Shown one piece after another: positions 1-10,235 of a stretch of DNA of 64,000 nucleotides. Position 1 is the stretch's first letter. The number at the start of each line of letters is the position of its first letter. The position numbers were made by a program, and so were the translations under genes. Location: the NCBI RefSeq assembly GCF_030315745.1, contig NZ_JASXSH010000020.1, positions 25,530 to 89,529 on the forward strand, given 5' to 3'. Below the pieces are notes generated by a model. The model saw only the letters and a program-made list of their open reading frames with translations. It was not told the origin of the DNA and ran no database searches. Source of the stretch: Gordonia heveisoli (GTDB lineage Bacteria; Actinomycetota; Actinomycetes; Mycobacteriales; Mycobacteriaceae).

Positions 1-497
<497 letters not shown>

Positions 498-578
498 TCA
501 TGTCAGACTGTTGGATTTCGCATCGAACCGTGGGGATGCGTGCGGGTGTGGGCATCGGGAATCGGCTACCGTGGTGAT

Positions 579-968
579 GTGCGTGACCACCTGCCACCCG
601 GCCTTCCGCCGGATCCGTTCGCCGACGACCCCAGCGACCCCGCAGCGGCCCTGGACTCGGTCGAACCCGGCATCCCCCTCGACGAGACCGAACGAGTCGC
701 GGTCGAAGAAGATCTCGCCGACCTCGCCGTCTACGAGGCCCTCCTGTCCCATCGCGGTATCCGTGGTCTGGTCGTGGTCTGCGAGGACTGCCACGAAGAC
801 CACTATCACGACTGGGACATGCTGCGCGCCAACCTGCTTCAGCTCCTGATCGACGGCACCGTCCGTCCGCATGAGCCGGCTGTCGACCCGCGACCGGACA
901 CCTACGTGACCTGGGACTACTGCCGGGGCTATGCGGACGCACACAGTCACTTCGACGACGAACGCTGA
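579..968 (+). CDS. DUF5319 family protein (Rv3412-like), function unknown
   Basis: A 129-residue acidic cytoplasmic protein that I recognise as the conserved actinobacterial DUF5319 family found between guaB and sigD; no function is established. The GTG at 579 was chosen because family members start with the residues RDHLPPGLPPDPF that follow it directly. An upstream in-frame start at 540 would add 13 unconserved residues. A Cys-x2-Cys followed by a His-rich stretch (CEDCHEDHYHDWD, about residues 68-80) could bind a metal; that is inference. The C-terminal half, with LLQLLIDGTVRPHEP and VTWDYCRGYADA, is the most conserved part. There is no signal peptide or membrane segment. Confidence 0.85.
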   Translation: MRDHLPPGLPPDPFADDPSDPAAALDSVEPGIPLDETERVAVEEDLADLAVYEALLSHRGIRGLVVVCEDCHEDHYHDWDMLRANLLQLLIDGTVRPHEPAVDPRPDTYVTWDYCRGYADAHSHFDDER

Positions 969-1039
969 GTACGCGAGCCGAGCCTACGAGCGTTGAGCCG
1001 GCCGACTCATAGCTCGGCTACCTCAGCCCACCCACAACC

Positions 1040-2035
1040 TCAGCTTGAGGTCTGGCCCGAATGCGGCTTCGACGGGTAATTCGACGTCTCGATCGACGTC
1101 GCCTCGGCCGAGGTGGTCGGCGTGGTGTTTGTCGGCTTCGTCTGGGTCGGCTTCGTCTGGGTCGGCGTCGGCTTCGTCGTCGGCACGGTAGACGACGGTG
1201 GCGTCGGACTCTCGGGGGTCGACGGCTCGGTCGTCTCGGACGGGGCGCTGGACCGATCGTCGGGGCGTGTCGTGGATGGTCCGGTGGTCAGCAACCGCGG
1301 ATCCTGCGACGACGTCCCGGGCAGCGGTTCGGTGCTGTTGCCCGGCAGCGTCGAACTCGACGGCGCTCCCGGCGTGATCGTCGTCGGCGTCGCCTCCGCG
1401 CGCAGCCGTTTGATCCACTCACCCATCTGCTCACGCGTGTCCGAGCTGCGTACCGGCCCCATCTGGCTCTCGGCCTTCTGGATCAGGCTCGCCGCCTCGT
1501 CCATGCGACCCGAACTGATCGCCTCCTGGGCACGTTCGAGGTTGTTGCGGACGTCGTAGGAGGCCTGCGTCTCCGAGGCGGCCTCGGCGAACACGACCTT
1601 CTTGACACCCCACAGCGGATCACCGGGCTGGGCGCCCTGGGACAGGACCGTCAGGCCGGCTGCGGCGACGATGACAACCGCCGCGGCCCCCGACACCACA
1701 CGCAGATGACGCACGATCCGCTTACCCCGGCCGGCGCGCTCGGTCGCCGCGATCGCCCGCTCGACCTCCTCGACGGTGGGCAGCTCCGGCGCCGGCGTGC
1801 CGACGACCTCGTGGCGCCAACCCGAGAGCAGCGCGGCGAGTTCGTATTCGGCGTCATCGCGGGTCGGTACGGGGACGTCACGCGACAGCGCATCGAGGAA
1901 CTGATCATCGAGGCTGATGGCCGCGATGTCGACGGGGTCACCCGCGTCGACATCGTCGGACGGAGTCGTGCTCGGCGGCTGCGGGAATCGACCGTCGTGC
2001 CCACGACGCCACGGCTGCCGGTCATCGGCGTTCAT
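1040..2035 (-). CDS. rsdA: Anti-sigma-D factor RsdA
   Basis: Membrane-anchored anti-sigma factor that holds SigD inactive until regulated proteolysis releases it. The N-terminal ~100 residues include the sigma-binding region (DIAAISLDDQFLDALSRD, about residues 37-54). One hydrophobic segment follows at about 112-130 (VVSGAAAVVIVAAAG). The rest is extracytoplasmic: a helical stretch with GDPLWGVKKVVFAE and repeated Arg/Glu, then a long Thr/Pro/Ser-rich tail from about residue 220. The ATG at 2035 overlaps the sigD stop by 4 bases (ATGA), so the two are translationally coupled, sigD first. Order and orientation match Rv3413c/Rv3414c. The low-complexity tail is the likely cause of the long antisense frame across this gene. 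Confidence 0.9.
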   Translation of the reverse strand: MNADDRQPWRRGHDGRFPQPPSTTPSDDVDAGDPVDIAAISLDDQFLDALSRDVPVPTRDDAEYELAALLSGWRHEVVGTPAPELPTVEEVERAIAATERAGRGKRIVRHLRVVSGAAAVVIVAAAGLTVLSQGAQPGDPLWGVKKVVFAEAASETQASYDVRNNLERAQEAISSGRMDEAASLIQKAESQMGPVRSSDTREQMGEWIKRLRAEATPTTITPGAPSSSTLPGNSTEPLPGTSSQDPRLLTTGPSTTRPDDRSSAPSETTEPSTPESPTPPSSTVPTTKPTPTQTKPTQTKPTNTTPTTSAEATSIETSNYPSKPHSGQTSS

Positions 2036-2607
2036 CGATCCCCTCCTGTCCGCTTGAGTTCGTTCTTGAGCTTGGCCAGCGCACGGTGCTGCGCCACCCG
2101 TACCGCACCGGCGGTACTCCCGACCGCGGCCGCGGTCTCCTCGGCCGACATCCCGACGACCAGCCGCAGGATGAGGACCTCACGCTGCTTCTCGGGCAGG
2201 ATCTCCAGCAGCAGCCGCATCCGGCGGCTGTCGTCGGCGGCCATGGCCAGCTGTTCGGGTCCACCGCCGACGTTGGTCAGCTCGGGTACCGCGTCCACCG
2301 GGTCCGCCTTGATGCGGCCGGCCGCGCGGAGCGCGTCGGCGACCTTGTGCGCCGAGATGCCATAGACGAAGGCCATGAAGGGCTTGCCCTGATCCTGGTA
2401 CCTGGGCAGCGCTGTCATCACCGCCATCAACGCCTCCTGCGCAATGTCGTCGGCGGAGAACAGGTGGCGTTCTCCGACTCCAATACGCCCTCGGCAGTAC
2501 CGCAGGATGGGATCCTGCACACTCTCGAGAACTGACGTGAGAGCCGCGCGGTCGCCCTGCCCTGCGGCGCGGACGGCGGCGTCCAACTCAACACCTGTCA
2601 GCTTCAT
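2032..2607 (-). CDS. sigD: RNA polymerase sigma factor SigD
   Basis: Alternative (ECF-type) sigma factor of 191 residues that directs RNA polymerase to a stress and stationary-phase regulon. Region 2 is visible at about residues 50-95 (DDIAQEALMAVMTALPRY, then FMAFVYGISAHKVADALR). Region 4 lies at about 136-180 (LPEKQREVLILRLVVGMS, then EETAAAVGSTAGAVRVAQHR), a helix-turn-helix for -35 recognition. The length is normal for the family. The ATG at 2607 starts the conserved frame. Its stop overlaps the start of the downstream rsdA, so the sigma factor and its inhibitor are coupled. It sits in the same place as M. tuberculosis sigD, between the whiB3-side gene and guaB. Confidence 0.93.
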   Translation of the reverse strand: MKLTGVELDAAVRAAGQGDRAALTSVLESVQDPILRYCRGRIGVGERHLFSADDIAQEALMAVMTALPRYQDQGKPFMAFVYGISAHKVADALRAAGRIKADPVDAVPELTNVGGGPEQLAMAADDSRRMRLLLEILPEKQREVLILRLVVGMSAEETAAAVGSTAGAVRVAQHRALAKLKNELKRTGGDR

Positions 2608-2721
2608 CGTCAGTCGGAATCCCCGTGTTACACGTCGTTATGACCGGCTATGCCGGCTCTGATGGTGACCCCCCGTCGGCCCATGAGCGCACCGGACGAC
2701 GGCCGCGGGCCTCCAATAACC

Positions 2722-3522
2722 TTAGCGAGGCCTGTCCATACGGAAGGGCATGCCCTGTCTCGTCAACCGTTTCGACAGGTTGACCAGCTCAGATCGCTCT
2801 GATTCGGTCACCACGGCGACCCCGTTGCGCAGTGACAGCGCCGCCCACGTGAGGGGCAGGAGACCGGCCGCGGACGCGGCGGCGGCGAGTTCGCGGGCCT
2901 CGACCTCCGCACCGTCGGTGTTTCCGATCACAGCTTGTGCGGCCGCGGCGATCAGCCGGGTCTTGATCCGATGCCGTGGCACCGGCAGCGCTTGCGCACG
3001 CTCCATCAGATCCAGCCCGGCCGCGGCATGGGCTACCGCGGCGTCCGGATCCCCGCTGTACATCGCGAGTTCGGCGGACACCCAGCGGTGCCGCAGCAGA
3101 CCGCGACCACCCTCCTCCCACAGCGTCGTATCCCAGGTACTCGGGTCGGTGGCGGCAACCGGGGCGAGTTCACCGGCTGCCCGATCGAGCAGTCGGCGAG
3201 ACGCGCCGAAACGGCCGAGACCCAGATTGTCGGCGGCCAGTCCGACGACGGCATCGGCGAAGCCCGCCACCCCGGACGCCGACGCGAGCGCGCGGCCGTC
3301 ATAGATGAGCGCCTGGGCGTGATCGCCCCCCTGTCGATAGAGCGAGCCGGTGGTACTCCAGGCCAGTGACTCAAGCTCCGTGTGCGCACGGGCACGCGCG
3401 CGCAGGCGAAGCGACTCGAGTTCACTGAGTGCGACGGCGATCGCACCACGACCTCCGGCCTCGACCGCCCGCCGCCAGCCCTCCCACAGGTCGCCGGAAT
3501 CCCACCGACCGGCGGTATACAC
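2722..3522 (-). CDS. Conserved helical protein of unknown function (Rv3415c position)
   Basis: I do not assign a function. The 266-residue product is rich in Ala and Arg and made of regular helices (for example LSELESLRLRARARAHTELESL near the N-terminus, shown in part) that look like TPR-type repeats. It has no signal peptide or membrane segment. It occupies the slot of Rv3415c between sigD and whiB3 and diverges from whiB3. The GTG at 3522 has no Shine-Dalgarno sequence. Upstream, the same frame stays open as ITSELRQRV, preceded by a good GGAGAGG at 3554-3560, but no ATG, GTG or TTG follows it. The true start may be an ATC codon at 3549 or 3546, giving 274-275 residues; see findings. Confidence 0.7.
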   Translation of the reverse strand: MYTAGRWDSGDLWEGWRRAVEAGGRGAIAVALSELESLRLRARARAHTELESLAWSTTGSLYRQGGDHAQALIYDGRALASASGVAGFADAVVGLAADNLGLGRFGASRRLLDRAAGELAPVAATDPSTWDTTLWEEGGRGLLRHRWVSAELAMYSGDPDAAVAHAAAGLDLMERAQALPVPRHRIKTRLIAAAAQAVIGNTDGAEVEARELAAAASAAGLLPLTWAALSLRNGVAVVTESERSELVNLSKRLTRQGMPFRMDRPR

Positions 3523-3890
3523 GCGTTGCCGCAGTTCAGAAGTGATGATCTGACCTCTCCAAAGTGGGCTGGATCACCCATTTCGTTTCTCGTTTGCGTG
3601 AATTTAACCAAGAGAAACAAACGTTAATTCAAAGGTCACGTCACGTCCAGATGATCTATTTATTTCAACCGCGTTACGTGACCGCTGCCGGTCCGACGAC
3701 GAAAAGCGGCCGAGGATGTGCGTCCAGAATGCCGATCAATCGCAAAGTGCCCAGTTCACAGGCATTCTCCCGGCGCGAGCGCCACCCTGGGACCATCACC
3801 TACCACCGGTGTGATACCACTGCCATTCGAGCTAACGACCCGTTAACATTTCCGAGATTTTCACCCTGGTTCTAGGGCCTTTCGGCGGTA
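3523..3890. other. AT-richer divergent intergenic region upstream of whiB3
   Basis: No gene is supported in this stretch. It is clearly richer in A and T than its surroundings, especially 3580-3680. It contains GTTTCTC at about 3585 with its inverted copy GAGAAAC at about 3611, and an 8-base inverted pair, GGTCACGT (3634-3641) and ACGTGACC (3676-3683). These could be regulator sites for the divergent genes. No factor can be named from the sequence. Confidence 0.4.
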
Positions 3891-3920
3891 TTGACTGCAT
3901 TTCTCAGCCCCGCTTAATGT
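3891..3920 (+). promoter_or_regulatory. Candidate sigma-70-type promoter of whiB3
   Basis: TTGACT at 3891-3896 and TAATGT at 3915-3920 are separated by 18 bases, close to the housekeeping consensus. Transcription would begin near 3927, leaving an untranslated leader of about 90 bases before the whiB3 ATG at 4017. The ribosome-binding site AAGGAGG lies at about 4001-4007. Confidence 0.5.
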
Positions 3921-4016
3921 GATCGGTGTTGCCAGGGAGAGCAGTGACGAAGAGACGTTCCGAGTTCTTCTCCCGGTAGAGCGACAACCGTAAGACCTGA
4001 CCAAGGAGGAGCCACC

Positions 4017-4313
4017 ATGCCTGCGCCCAACACTCTCCCCGGACCCAACGCAGACATCTGGGATTGGCAGATGCAGGGCCTCTGTCGCGGTGTCGACTCG
4101 TCGATGTTCTTCCATCCCGACGGTGAGCGGGGCCGCGCACGTGCCCAGCGCGAGCGCCGCGCCAAGGAGATGTGCCACCAGTGCCCGGTGATCGCCCAGT
4201 GCCGTGAGCACGCCCTCGCCGTCGCCGAACCCTACGGAATCTGGGGCGGGCTGTCGGAGTCCGAGCGCAGCATCCTGATGAAGCGCAGCGTCAGCCGCCG
4301 CATCGCCAGCTGA
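4017..4313 (+). CDS. whiB3: WhiB-family iron-sulfur regulator (WhiB3-like)
   Basis: Small cytoplasmic redox-sensing transcription factor that carries an oxygen- and NO-sensitive [4Fe-4S] cluster and works with the primary sigma factor. The four cluster cysteines are C23, C53, C56 and C62 (C-x29-C-x2-C-x5-C), the canonical WhiB arrangement. The G(I/V)WGG turn is at residues 74-78. A basic C-terminal tail (MKRSVSRR) would contact DNA. The length of 98 residues is normal. A strong AAGGAGG ribosome-binding site sits about 10 bases before the ATG. Position between the Rv3415c-like gene and groEL1 supports WhiB3 rather than another paralogue; in mycobacteria WhiB3 controls redox balance and lipid metabolism. 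Confidence 0.92.
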   Translation: MPAPNTLPGPNADIWDWQMQGLCRGVDSSMFFHPDGERGRARAQRERRAKEMCHQCPVIAQCREHALAVAEPYGIWGGLSESERSILMKRSVSRRIAS

Positions 4314-4356
4314 CCCACGCGATCGCCGGATGCACCGGCATATCCTCACCTACGAC

Positions 4357-4394
4357 AGCGGGGCTGCCACTGAGATCTCAGTGGCAGCCCCGCT
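4357..4394. terminator. Perfect 38-base palindrome, bidirectional terminator
   Basis: Two perfectly complementary 19-base arms (AGCGGGGCTGCCACTGAGA and its reverse complement) meet without a loop between the convergent whiB3 and groL genes. There is no T-run of useful length on either side, as is usual for actinobacterial hairpin terminators. It can serve both strands. Confidence 0.7.
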
Positions 4395-4413
4395 GCTATT
4401 GGTCACGCCGTGA

Positions 4414-6027
<1,614 letters not shown>

Positions 6028-6125
6028 TCATTTCTCCTTGGGGCGAAAGACCGCGTTACGCAGAACGCCCCGGTGCCCGGTGAGGGGCGCCGGGGCGTTG
6101 CGACACGCGAAAGTGTTCGCGGGTC

Positions 6126-6425
6126 TTACTTGCCGATGACAGCCAGCACGTCGCGTGCCGACAGGATCAGGTATTCCTCTCCGGCATACTTGATCTCGGT
6201 GCCGCCGTACTTGCTGTAGATGACGGTGTCGCCTTCTTTGACGTCCACGGGGACGCGGTTGCCCTGCTCGGTGACCCGACCTTCGCCGACTGCGATGACG
6301 GTGCCTTCCTGCGGCTTCTCCTTGGCGGAATCCGGAATGACCAGACCCGACGCGGTGGTCGTCTCGGCCTCGACGGCCTGCACCAGGATCTTGTCCTCAA
6401 GCGGCTTGATGTTCACGCTCGCCAC
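6126..6425 (-). CDS. groES: 10-kDa co-chaperonin GroES
   Basis: Heptameric lid of the GroEL chaperonin, cytoplasmic. The 99-residue frame shows the family features [12 protein letters not shown] at the start, the mobile loop [18 protein letters not shown] (about residues 22-39) and the end [13 protein letters not shown]. The GTG at 6425 was chosen because GAGGA lies about nine bases upstream and the protein then matches the usual family N-terminus. A TTG at 6440 would place the ribosome-binding site inside the gene. It is first in the groES-groL1 unit and is preceded by a CIRCE operator. Confidence 0.95.
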   Translation of the reverse strand: MASVNIKPLEDKILVQAVEAETTTASGLVIPDSAKEKPQEGTVIAVGEGRVTEQGNRVPVDVKEGDTVIYSKYGGTEIKYAGEEYLILSARDVLAVIGK

Positions 6426-6527
6426 GATGTGAGTCCTCAACTTTCGTCTGAGAAAGAATCTTCAAGTTCATGGCCCTGGGTCCATTCCTCGTCGTCGCGG
6501 GTGAACGAGGTCTGTGCACAGCGCCAA

Positions 6528-6554
6528 CTAGCACTCTATACATGCGAGTGCCAG
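6528..6554. promoter_or_regulatory. CIRCE operator (HrcA-binding) upstream of groES
   Basis: CTAGCACTC and GAGTGCCAG are separated by nine bases. This matches the CIRCE consensus TTAGCACTC-N9-GAGTGCTAA except at the outermost bases. It lies about 100 bases upstream of the groES start. HrcA bound here would repress groES-groL1 until heat shock. A third half-site-like AGCACTC continues at 6553-6559. Confidence 0.85.
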
Positions 6555-6578
6555 CACTCAAGGTATCCGGCTGCAAAA

Positions 6579-8072
6579 TCAAAAGTCGGCAAGTATCGCG
6601 GCCTCGCGACGCTCCCGCCGTTCCAGCGAGGCGACCACTACCGCGCCGACCAGTCCGACGACCGAGAGCCCGCTGACCACCCAGATCGCGGTGTCCATCC
6701 CGGCCAACGGTTCGCCGGGCACATTGGTCGACCCCGAGCTGGTCAGGATGGCGGTGACCACCGCCATCATGATCGCGCCACCGACCTGAACACTGGTGTT
6801 GACCAGCCCTGAGGCCAGCCCCTGCTCGTCGTCGGAAACGCCGGAGGTGCCCTGTGCGGTGACCGACGGGAAGGTGACCGCGAAGCCGATGCCGAGCAGG
6901 ATGATCGTAGGCAGCAGGAACTCCACATAACTCATCCCCGATTCGGCCCGCGCGAACCACAGGTATCCGCCGAGGAAGGCCGCGAACCCGACGATCATCA
7001 GCACCGGCGTACCGACCCGATCGAGTACCTGGTCCATTCTGATCGCACTCGCGGCGACGATCAGCCCGGCAGGCAGGAAGCCCAGCGCCATCGACAGCGG
7101 CGACCACCCGAGGGAATCCTGCAGGTAGAGCGTCACCACGAACTGGAAAGCCGCATAGCCGCCGAACATCAGCGCCCCCGAGAGATTGGCATGCACCAGA
7201 CGCATCGACCGCAGGATGCCCAGCCGGACGAGCGGGTGGCGATGCCGACCCTCGACCACGACGAAAGCTATCGCCGACGCCGCGGCGACCCCCAGAGTTC
7301 CCAGGGTGGCCGGGGCCACCCAGCCGATGACCGGCGCCCGCACCACACCCAGCACGAGGAGAAGTAGCGCACCGGTACTCGTCACCGCCCCGGCCAGGTC
7401 GAACTGGGCCCACCGGAATGCACCCCCGGTGATCTTGGGGATCACCAACACCCCGGCGATCAGCAGCAGCAACGCCACCGGGCCGGGGAAGCCGAGCGTC
7501 GCACGCCACGAGATCTCGGTGAGAAGACCACCGAAGACCAGTCCGAGCGAGAACCCGCTGGCACCGCAGACCGTGTAGATCGACAGCGCCCGGTTACGGG
7601 CCGGCCCTTCGGCGAAGGTCGTCGTGATGATCGACAACCCGGCGGGCACGGTGAACGCGGCCGCGACCCCCTTGACGAAGCGCAGGGCGATGATCAGCCC
7701 GTTGAGGTCGACGACGGCGCTGATGACTGACGCAACGCCGAAAACGGCCAGGGCAGAGAGGAATACGCGCCGCCGCCCGAAGAGGTCACTGGCCCGGCCG
7801 CCCAGTAGCAGCAGGCCGCCGTAGCCCAGCACGTAGCCGCTGACGATCCACTGCAACTGACCCTGCCCCATGTCGAGGTCGGCGCCGATGGACGGTAGCG
7901 CCACCCCGACCATGGAGATGTCGAGGCCATCCAGGAACAGCGCTCCGGCCAGCACGACCAGGAGCAACCAGGTGCGCGGGGTCCAACCCGACGCACTGGT
8001 GAGGTGTAGGGGCGCTTGCTCCCCCGCCGGATCGGCGTCGCGTACGGGCGACTCCGATCGCACGTTCGTCAT
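6579..8072 (-). CDS. MFS drug/proton antiporter, DHA2-type, 14 transmembrane segments
   Basis: Inner-membrane exporter of the EmrB/QacA (DHA2) branch of the major facilitator superfamily, probably for toxic organic compounds; the substrate is unknown. Seen: LFLDGLDISMVGVALPSIG in the first helix (the DHA2 motif with LDxxxVNxALP-like pattern), the loop motif GGRASDLFGRRRVF between helices 2 and 3, and the helix-5 antiporter-type GGLLTEISWR region. About 14 hydrophobic stretches follow. The ATG at 8072 gives 497 residues; an ATG at 8120 adds 16 residues but overlaps the promoter zone. It is divergent from a marR gene with a perfect operator between them, so it is probably repressed by that MarR protein and induced by ligand. 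Confidence 0.85.
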   Translation of the reverse strand: MTNVRSESPVRDADPAGEQAPLHLTSASGWTPRTWLLLVVLAGALFLDGLDISMVGVALPSIGADLDMGQGQLQWIVSGYVLGYGGLLLLGGRASDLFGRRRVFLSALAVFGVASVISAVVDLNGLIIALRFVKGVAAAFTVPAGLSIITTTFAEGPARNRALSIYTVCGASGFSLGLVFGGLLTEISWRATLGFPGPVALLLLIAGVLVIPKITGGAFRWAQFDLAGAVTSTGALLLLVLGVVRAPVIGWVAPATLGTLGVAAASAIAFVVVEGRHRHPLVRLGILRSMRLVHANLSGALMFGGYAAFQFVVTLYLQDSLGWSPLSMALGFLPAGLIVAASAIRMDQVLDRVGTPVLMIVGFAAFLGGYLWFARAESGMSYVEFLLPTIILLGIGFAVTFPSVTAQGTSGVSDDEQGLASGLVNTSVQVGGAIMMAVVTAILTSSGSTNVPGEPLAGMDTAIWVVSGLSVVGLVGAVVVASLERRERREAAILADF

Positions 8073-8136
8073 CACTTCGGTAGTTGTGTGTGCCACCCGG
8101 CCAACTATATGCATACGCATGGGTTGCGTCTACATC

Positions 8137-8167
8137 TATTTCTTATGCATAAGATGCATAAGAAATA
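8137..8167. promoter_or_regulatory. 31-base operator between the exporter and marR
   Basis: A perfect inverted repeat: the 14-base arm TATTTCTTATGCAT, a 3-base spacer, then its exact reverse complement. It sits in an A/T-rich gap between divergently transcribed exporter and marR genes, the standard place and size for a MarR dimer site. Further ATGCAT-like copies occur at 8109-8120 and near 8178-8192, so cooperative binding is possible. Confidence 0.75.
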
Positions 8168-8224
8168 TCTCCTACTGCATAAATTTCGATTGCATACCCG
8201 TGCCGGCGCACATAGAATGCGGCC

Positions 8225-8695
8225 ATGAGCAGCGCTGCGTTCGACCACGACGACCTCGCTGCGTCCGACCACGACGACCTCGCTGCCGCCTGGCACGACC
8301 TGTCGGTGAGCTACCACCGCGTACTGTGCTCCCTCGACCGCGAGCTCGAAGCCCGCCACCAGCTGTCCTCCAGCGAGTTCGAGGTCCTGGAATTACTCTG
8401 GACCGCCGACGACCACCAGCGCCGGATGAGCGATCTCGCCGACAACGTGCACCTGAGTCAGAGCGCACTATCGCGTGTCGTCGCCCGTCTGGAACGCGAC
8501 GGCCTTGTCGAACGCACACTCTGCGTCAGCGATCGCCGTGCCGTGTTCGCAGCACTGACCGAGGCCGGCGTCGAGCGCTACGGTCAGGCACGCCCCACCC
8601 AGCGCAGCGTCCTGGCTGAGCTGTCCGGCGGATGCCCGCAGATGCTCGTCGAACTGACCCGCGAGGAACACGCGGACGCAGACGCTCAGAGCTGA
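8225..8695 (+). CDS. MarR-family transcriptional regulator
   Basis: Winged-helix repressor of 156 residues. The core is visible at about residues 45-105: [13 protein letters not shown], then [30 protein letters not shown] (recognition helix, quoted in part) and the wing [19 protein letters not shown]. It most likely binds the 31-base inverted repeat just upstream and controls itself and the divergent exporter. The N-terminus contains a tandem duplication, [15 protein letters not shown], encoded by two 21-base identical copies at 8242-8262 and 8266-8286. The 3' end overlaps that of tsaD on the other strand by 10 bases. Confidence 0.87.
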   Translation: MSSAAFDHDDLAASDHDDLAAAWHDLSVSYHRVLCSLDRELEARHQLSSSEFEVLELLWTADDHQRRMSDLADNVHLSQSALSRVVARLERDGLVERTLCVSDRRAVFAALTEAGVERYGQARPTQRSVLAELSGGCPQMLVELTREEHADADAQS

Positions 8696-9732
8696 CTGAC
8701 CTGAACCGACATCCCCGGATCGGTGGCCACCGTCAGCGGCGACGGATCCGCACCGCCCGCGATGACATGCGCCCCCAGGGTCGCGATCATCACCCCATTG
8801 TCGGTGCACAACCGAGGTTTCGGCACGCGCAGCGTGATTCCAGCTGCCGCACAACGCTCTTCGGCAAGTGAGCGGATACGCGAATTGGCTGTCGCGCCGC
8901 CCCCGAGCACGAGCGTGTCCACGTCGAGGTCCGTGCAGGCGCGAATCGCCTTCATCGTCAGCACGTCGGCGACCGCCTCTTGGAACGACGCCGCGACGTC
9001 GGCGATCGGCACCTCACGCCCGTTGCGTTCGCAGTGTTCGACATGCCGGGCCACGGCGGTCTTGAGCCCGCTGAAGGAGAAGTCGTAGCGCGCATCCTGC
9101 GGCCTGATCATCCCTCGCGGGAAAGCGATCGCGTGCGGATCGCCCTCGCGCGCAGCCCGATCGAGAGCCGGACCACCGGGGAAACCGAGATCCAGCAGCC
9201 GGGCCACCTTGTCGAAGGCCTCCCCCGCAGCGTCATCGACGGTGGTGCCGAGTTCGACGATCGGCCGCGCCAGATCGGTGACGTGCAGCAGATGGGTGTG
9301 GCCGCCGGACACCAGCAGTGCAACACATTCGGGCATCGGACCGTGTTCGAGGGTGTCCACCGCGACGTGGCCACCCAGGTGGTTCATCGCGTACAGCGGC
9401 ACATCCCAGGCCAGCGAATATGCCTTCGCCGCCGCCGCACCGACGAGCAACGCACCGGCCAGACCCGGTCCGATGGTCACCGCGATGGCGTCGGGACGGT
9501 CGATCCCGGCGGCCTCCCGTGCGCGCTGCATGGTCGGCACGATCGCCTCCAGGTGGGCGCGTGAGGCGATCTCGGGGACCACCCCGCCGAACCGGGCGTG
9601 CTCGTCGACGCTGGAGGCCACCTCATCGGCGAGCAGCGTCGCCGATCCCCCGCCGGTGTCGTCGGACGGATCCCATCGGACGATGCCGACACCCGTTTCG
9701 TCGCAGGAACTCTCGATGCCCATCACGATCAT
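8686..9732 (-). CDS. tsaD: tRNA N6-threonylcarbamoyladenosine transferase TsaD
   Basis: Transfers the threonylcarbamoyl group from TC-AMP to A37 of ANN-decoding tRNAs, acting with TsaB and TsaE in the cytoplasm. The 348-residue frame starts at the ATG at 9732 with [12 protein letters not shown] and has the metal-binding HLGGH motif near residue 112, the ASKH-fold phosphate motif and [11 protein letters not shown] near residue 270. The start overlaps the stop of rimI by 4 bases (ATGA). A longer in-frame extension upstream is only the shadow of rimI. This is the last gene of the alr-hydrolase-tsaE-tsaB-rimI-tsaD chain, all joined by short overlaps. Confidence 0.95.
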   Translation of the reverse strand: MIVMGIESSCDETGVGIVRWDPSDDTGGGSATLLADEVASSVDEHARFGGVVPEIASRAHLEAIVPTMQRAREAAGIDRPDAIAVTIGPGLAGALLVGAAAAKAYSLAWDVPLYAMNHLGGHVAVDTLEHGPMPECVALLVSGGHTHLLHVTDLARPIVELGTTVDDAAGEAFDKVARLLDLGFPGGPALDRAAREGDPHAIAFPRGMIRPQDARYDFSFSGLKTAVARHVEHCERNGREVPIADVAASFQEAVADVLTMKAIRACTDLDVDTLVLGGGATANSRIRSLAEERCAAAGITLRVPKPRLCTDNGVMIATLGAHVIAGGADPSPLTVATDPGMSVQVSQL

Positions 9733-10235
9733 GCCGGGCCCTCCTCGCTGTACTGCCGTCCCGACCGTGGGGCTCGGATCATCGTGTACGCGTCCGCACC
9801 CGACGGCTGATAGTAGTTGCGCCGAATCCCTGAGGTGGCGAACCCGTGCTGTGAATACAGGGTGATCGCGGGCTCGTTGTCGGTCCGCACCTCCAGGTAC
9901 ACCGGCGCGTCGCATTCGTCGGCGATCGCCAGCATGGCCGCCAGCAACGCTCGACCCAGTCCCCGGCCGCGGAACTCCGGGACCACCGCGATGGTGTGAA
10001 TCTCGCATTCGTACTCGGCCGGCTGCCCGAGAGTGGAGACACCCGCGTACCCCACGACCTCACCGCCGGCCTCGACGCGCGCGGCGAAATACGTGTTGTA
10101 GGGCGCGTTGAGTTCGGCCCGGAACGCCGACGCCGGCCACGGCGAGTCCTCGGCGAACATCTCCCGTTCCAGTGCGGCGCATCGGGGGATGTCCCCATAG
10201 GTGAGTGCGTCGATGACCCCGTGTGGCCCGCTCAC
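9729..10235 (-). CDS. rimI: Ribosomal protein alanine N-acetyltransferase RimI
   Basis: GNAT-family acetyltransferase of 168 residues; RimI acetylates the N-terminal alanine of ribosomal protein S18 and, in actinobacteria, other proteins. The acetyl-CoA loop is seen in [20 protein letters not shown] (R/Q-x2-G-x-G/A pattern, about residues 75-94). [19 protein letters not shown] follows at about 113-131, typical of RimI. The GTG at 10235 overlaps the tsaB stop (GTGA). Upstream frame continuation is a tsaB shadow. Operon linkage with tsaB, tsaE and tsaD is a widely conserved arrangement. Confidence 0.9.
   Translation of the reverse strand: MSGPHGVIDALTYGDIPRCAALEREMFAEDSPWPASAFRAELNAPYNTYFAARVEAGGEVVGYAGVSTLGQPAEYECEIHTIAVVPEFRGRGLGRALLAAMLAIADECDAPVYLEVRTDNEPAITLYSQHGFATSGIRRNYYQPSGADAYTMIRAPRSGRQYSEEGPA

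Noticed and set aside
1061..2365. Plus-strand frame of 434 codons opposite rsdA and sigD
   Set aside because: Arg-rich shadow caused by high GC; both minus-strand genes are clearly real.
9733..10008. N-terminal extension of tsaD
   Set aside because: It is the rimI gene read in another frame; the ATG at 9732 with a 4-base overlap is the start.
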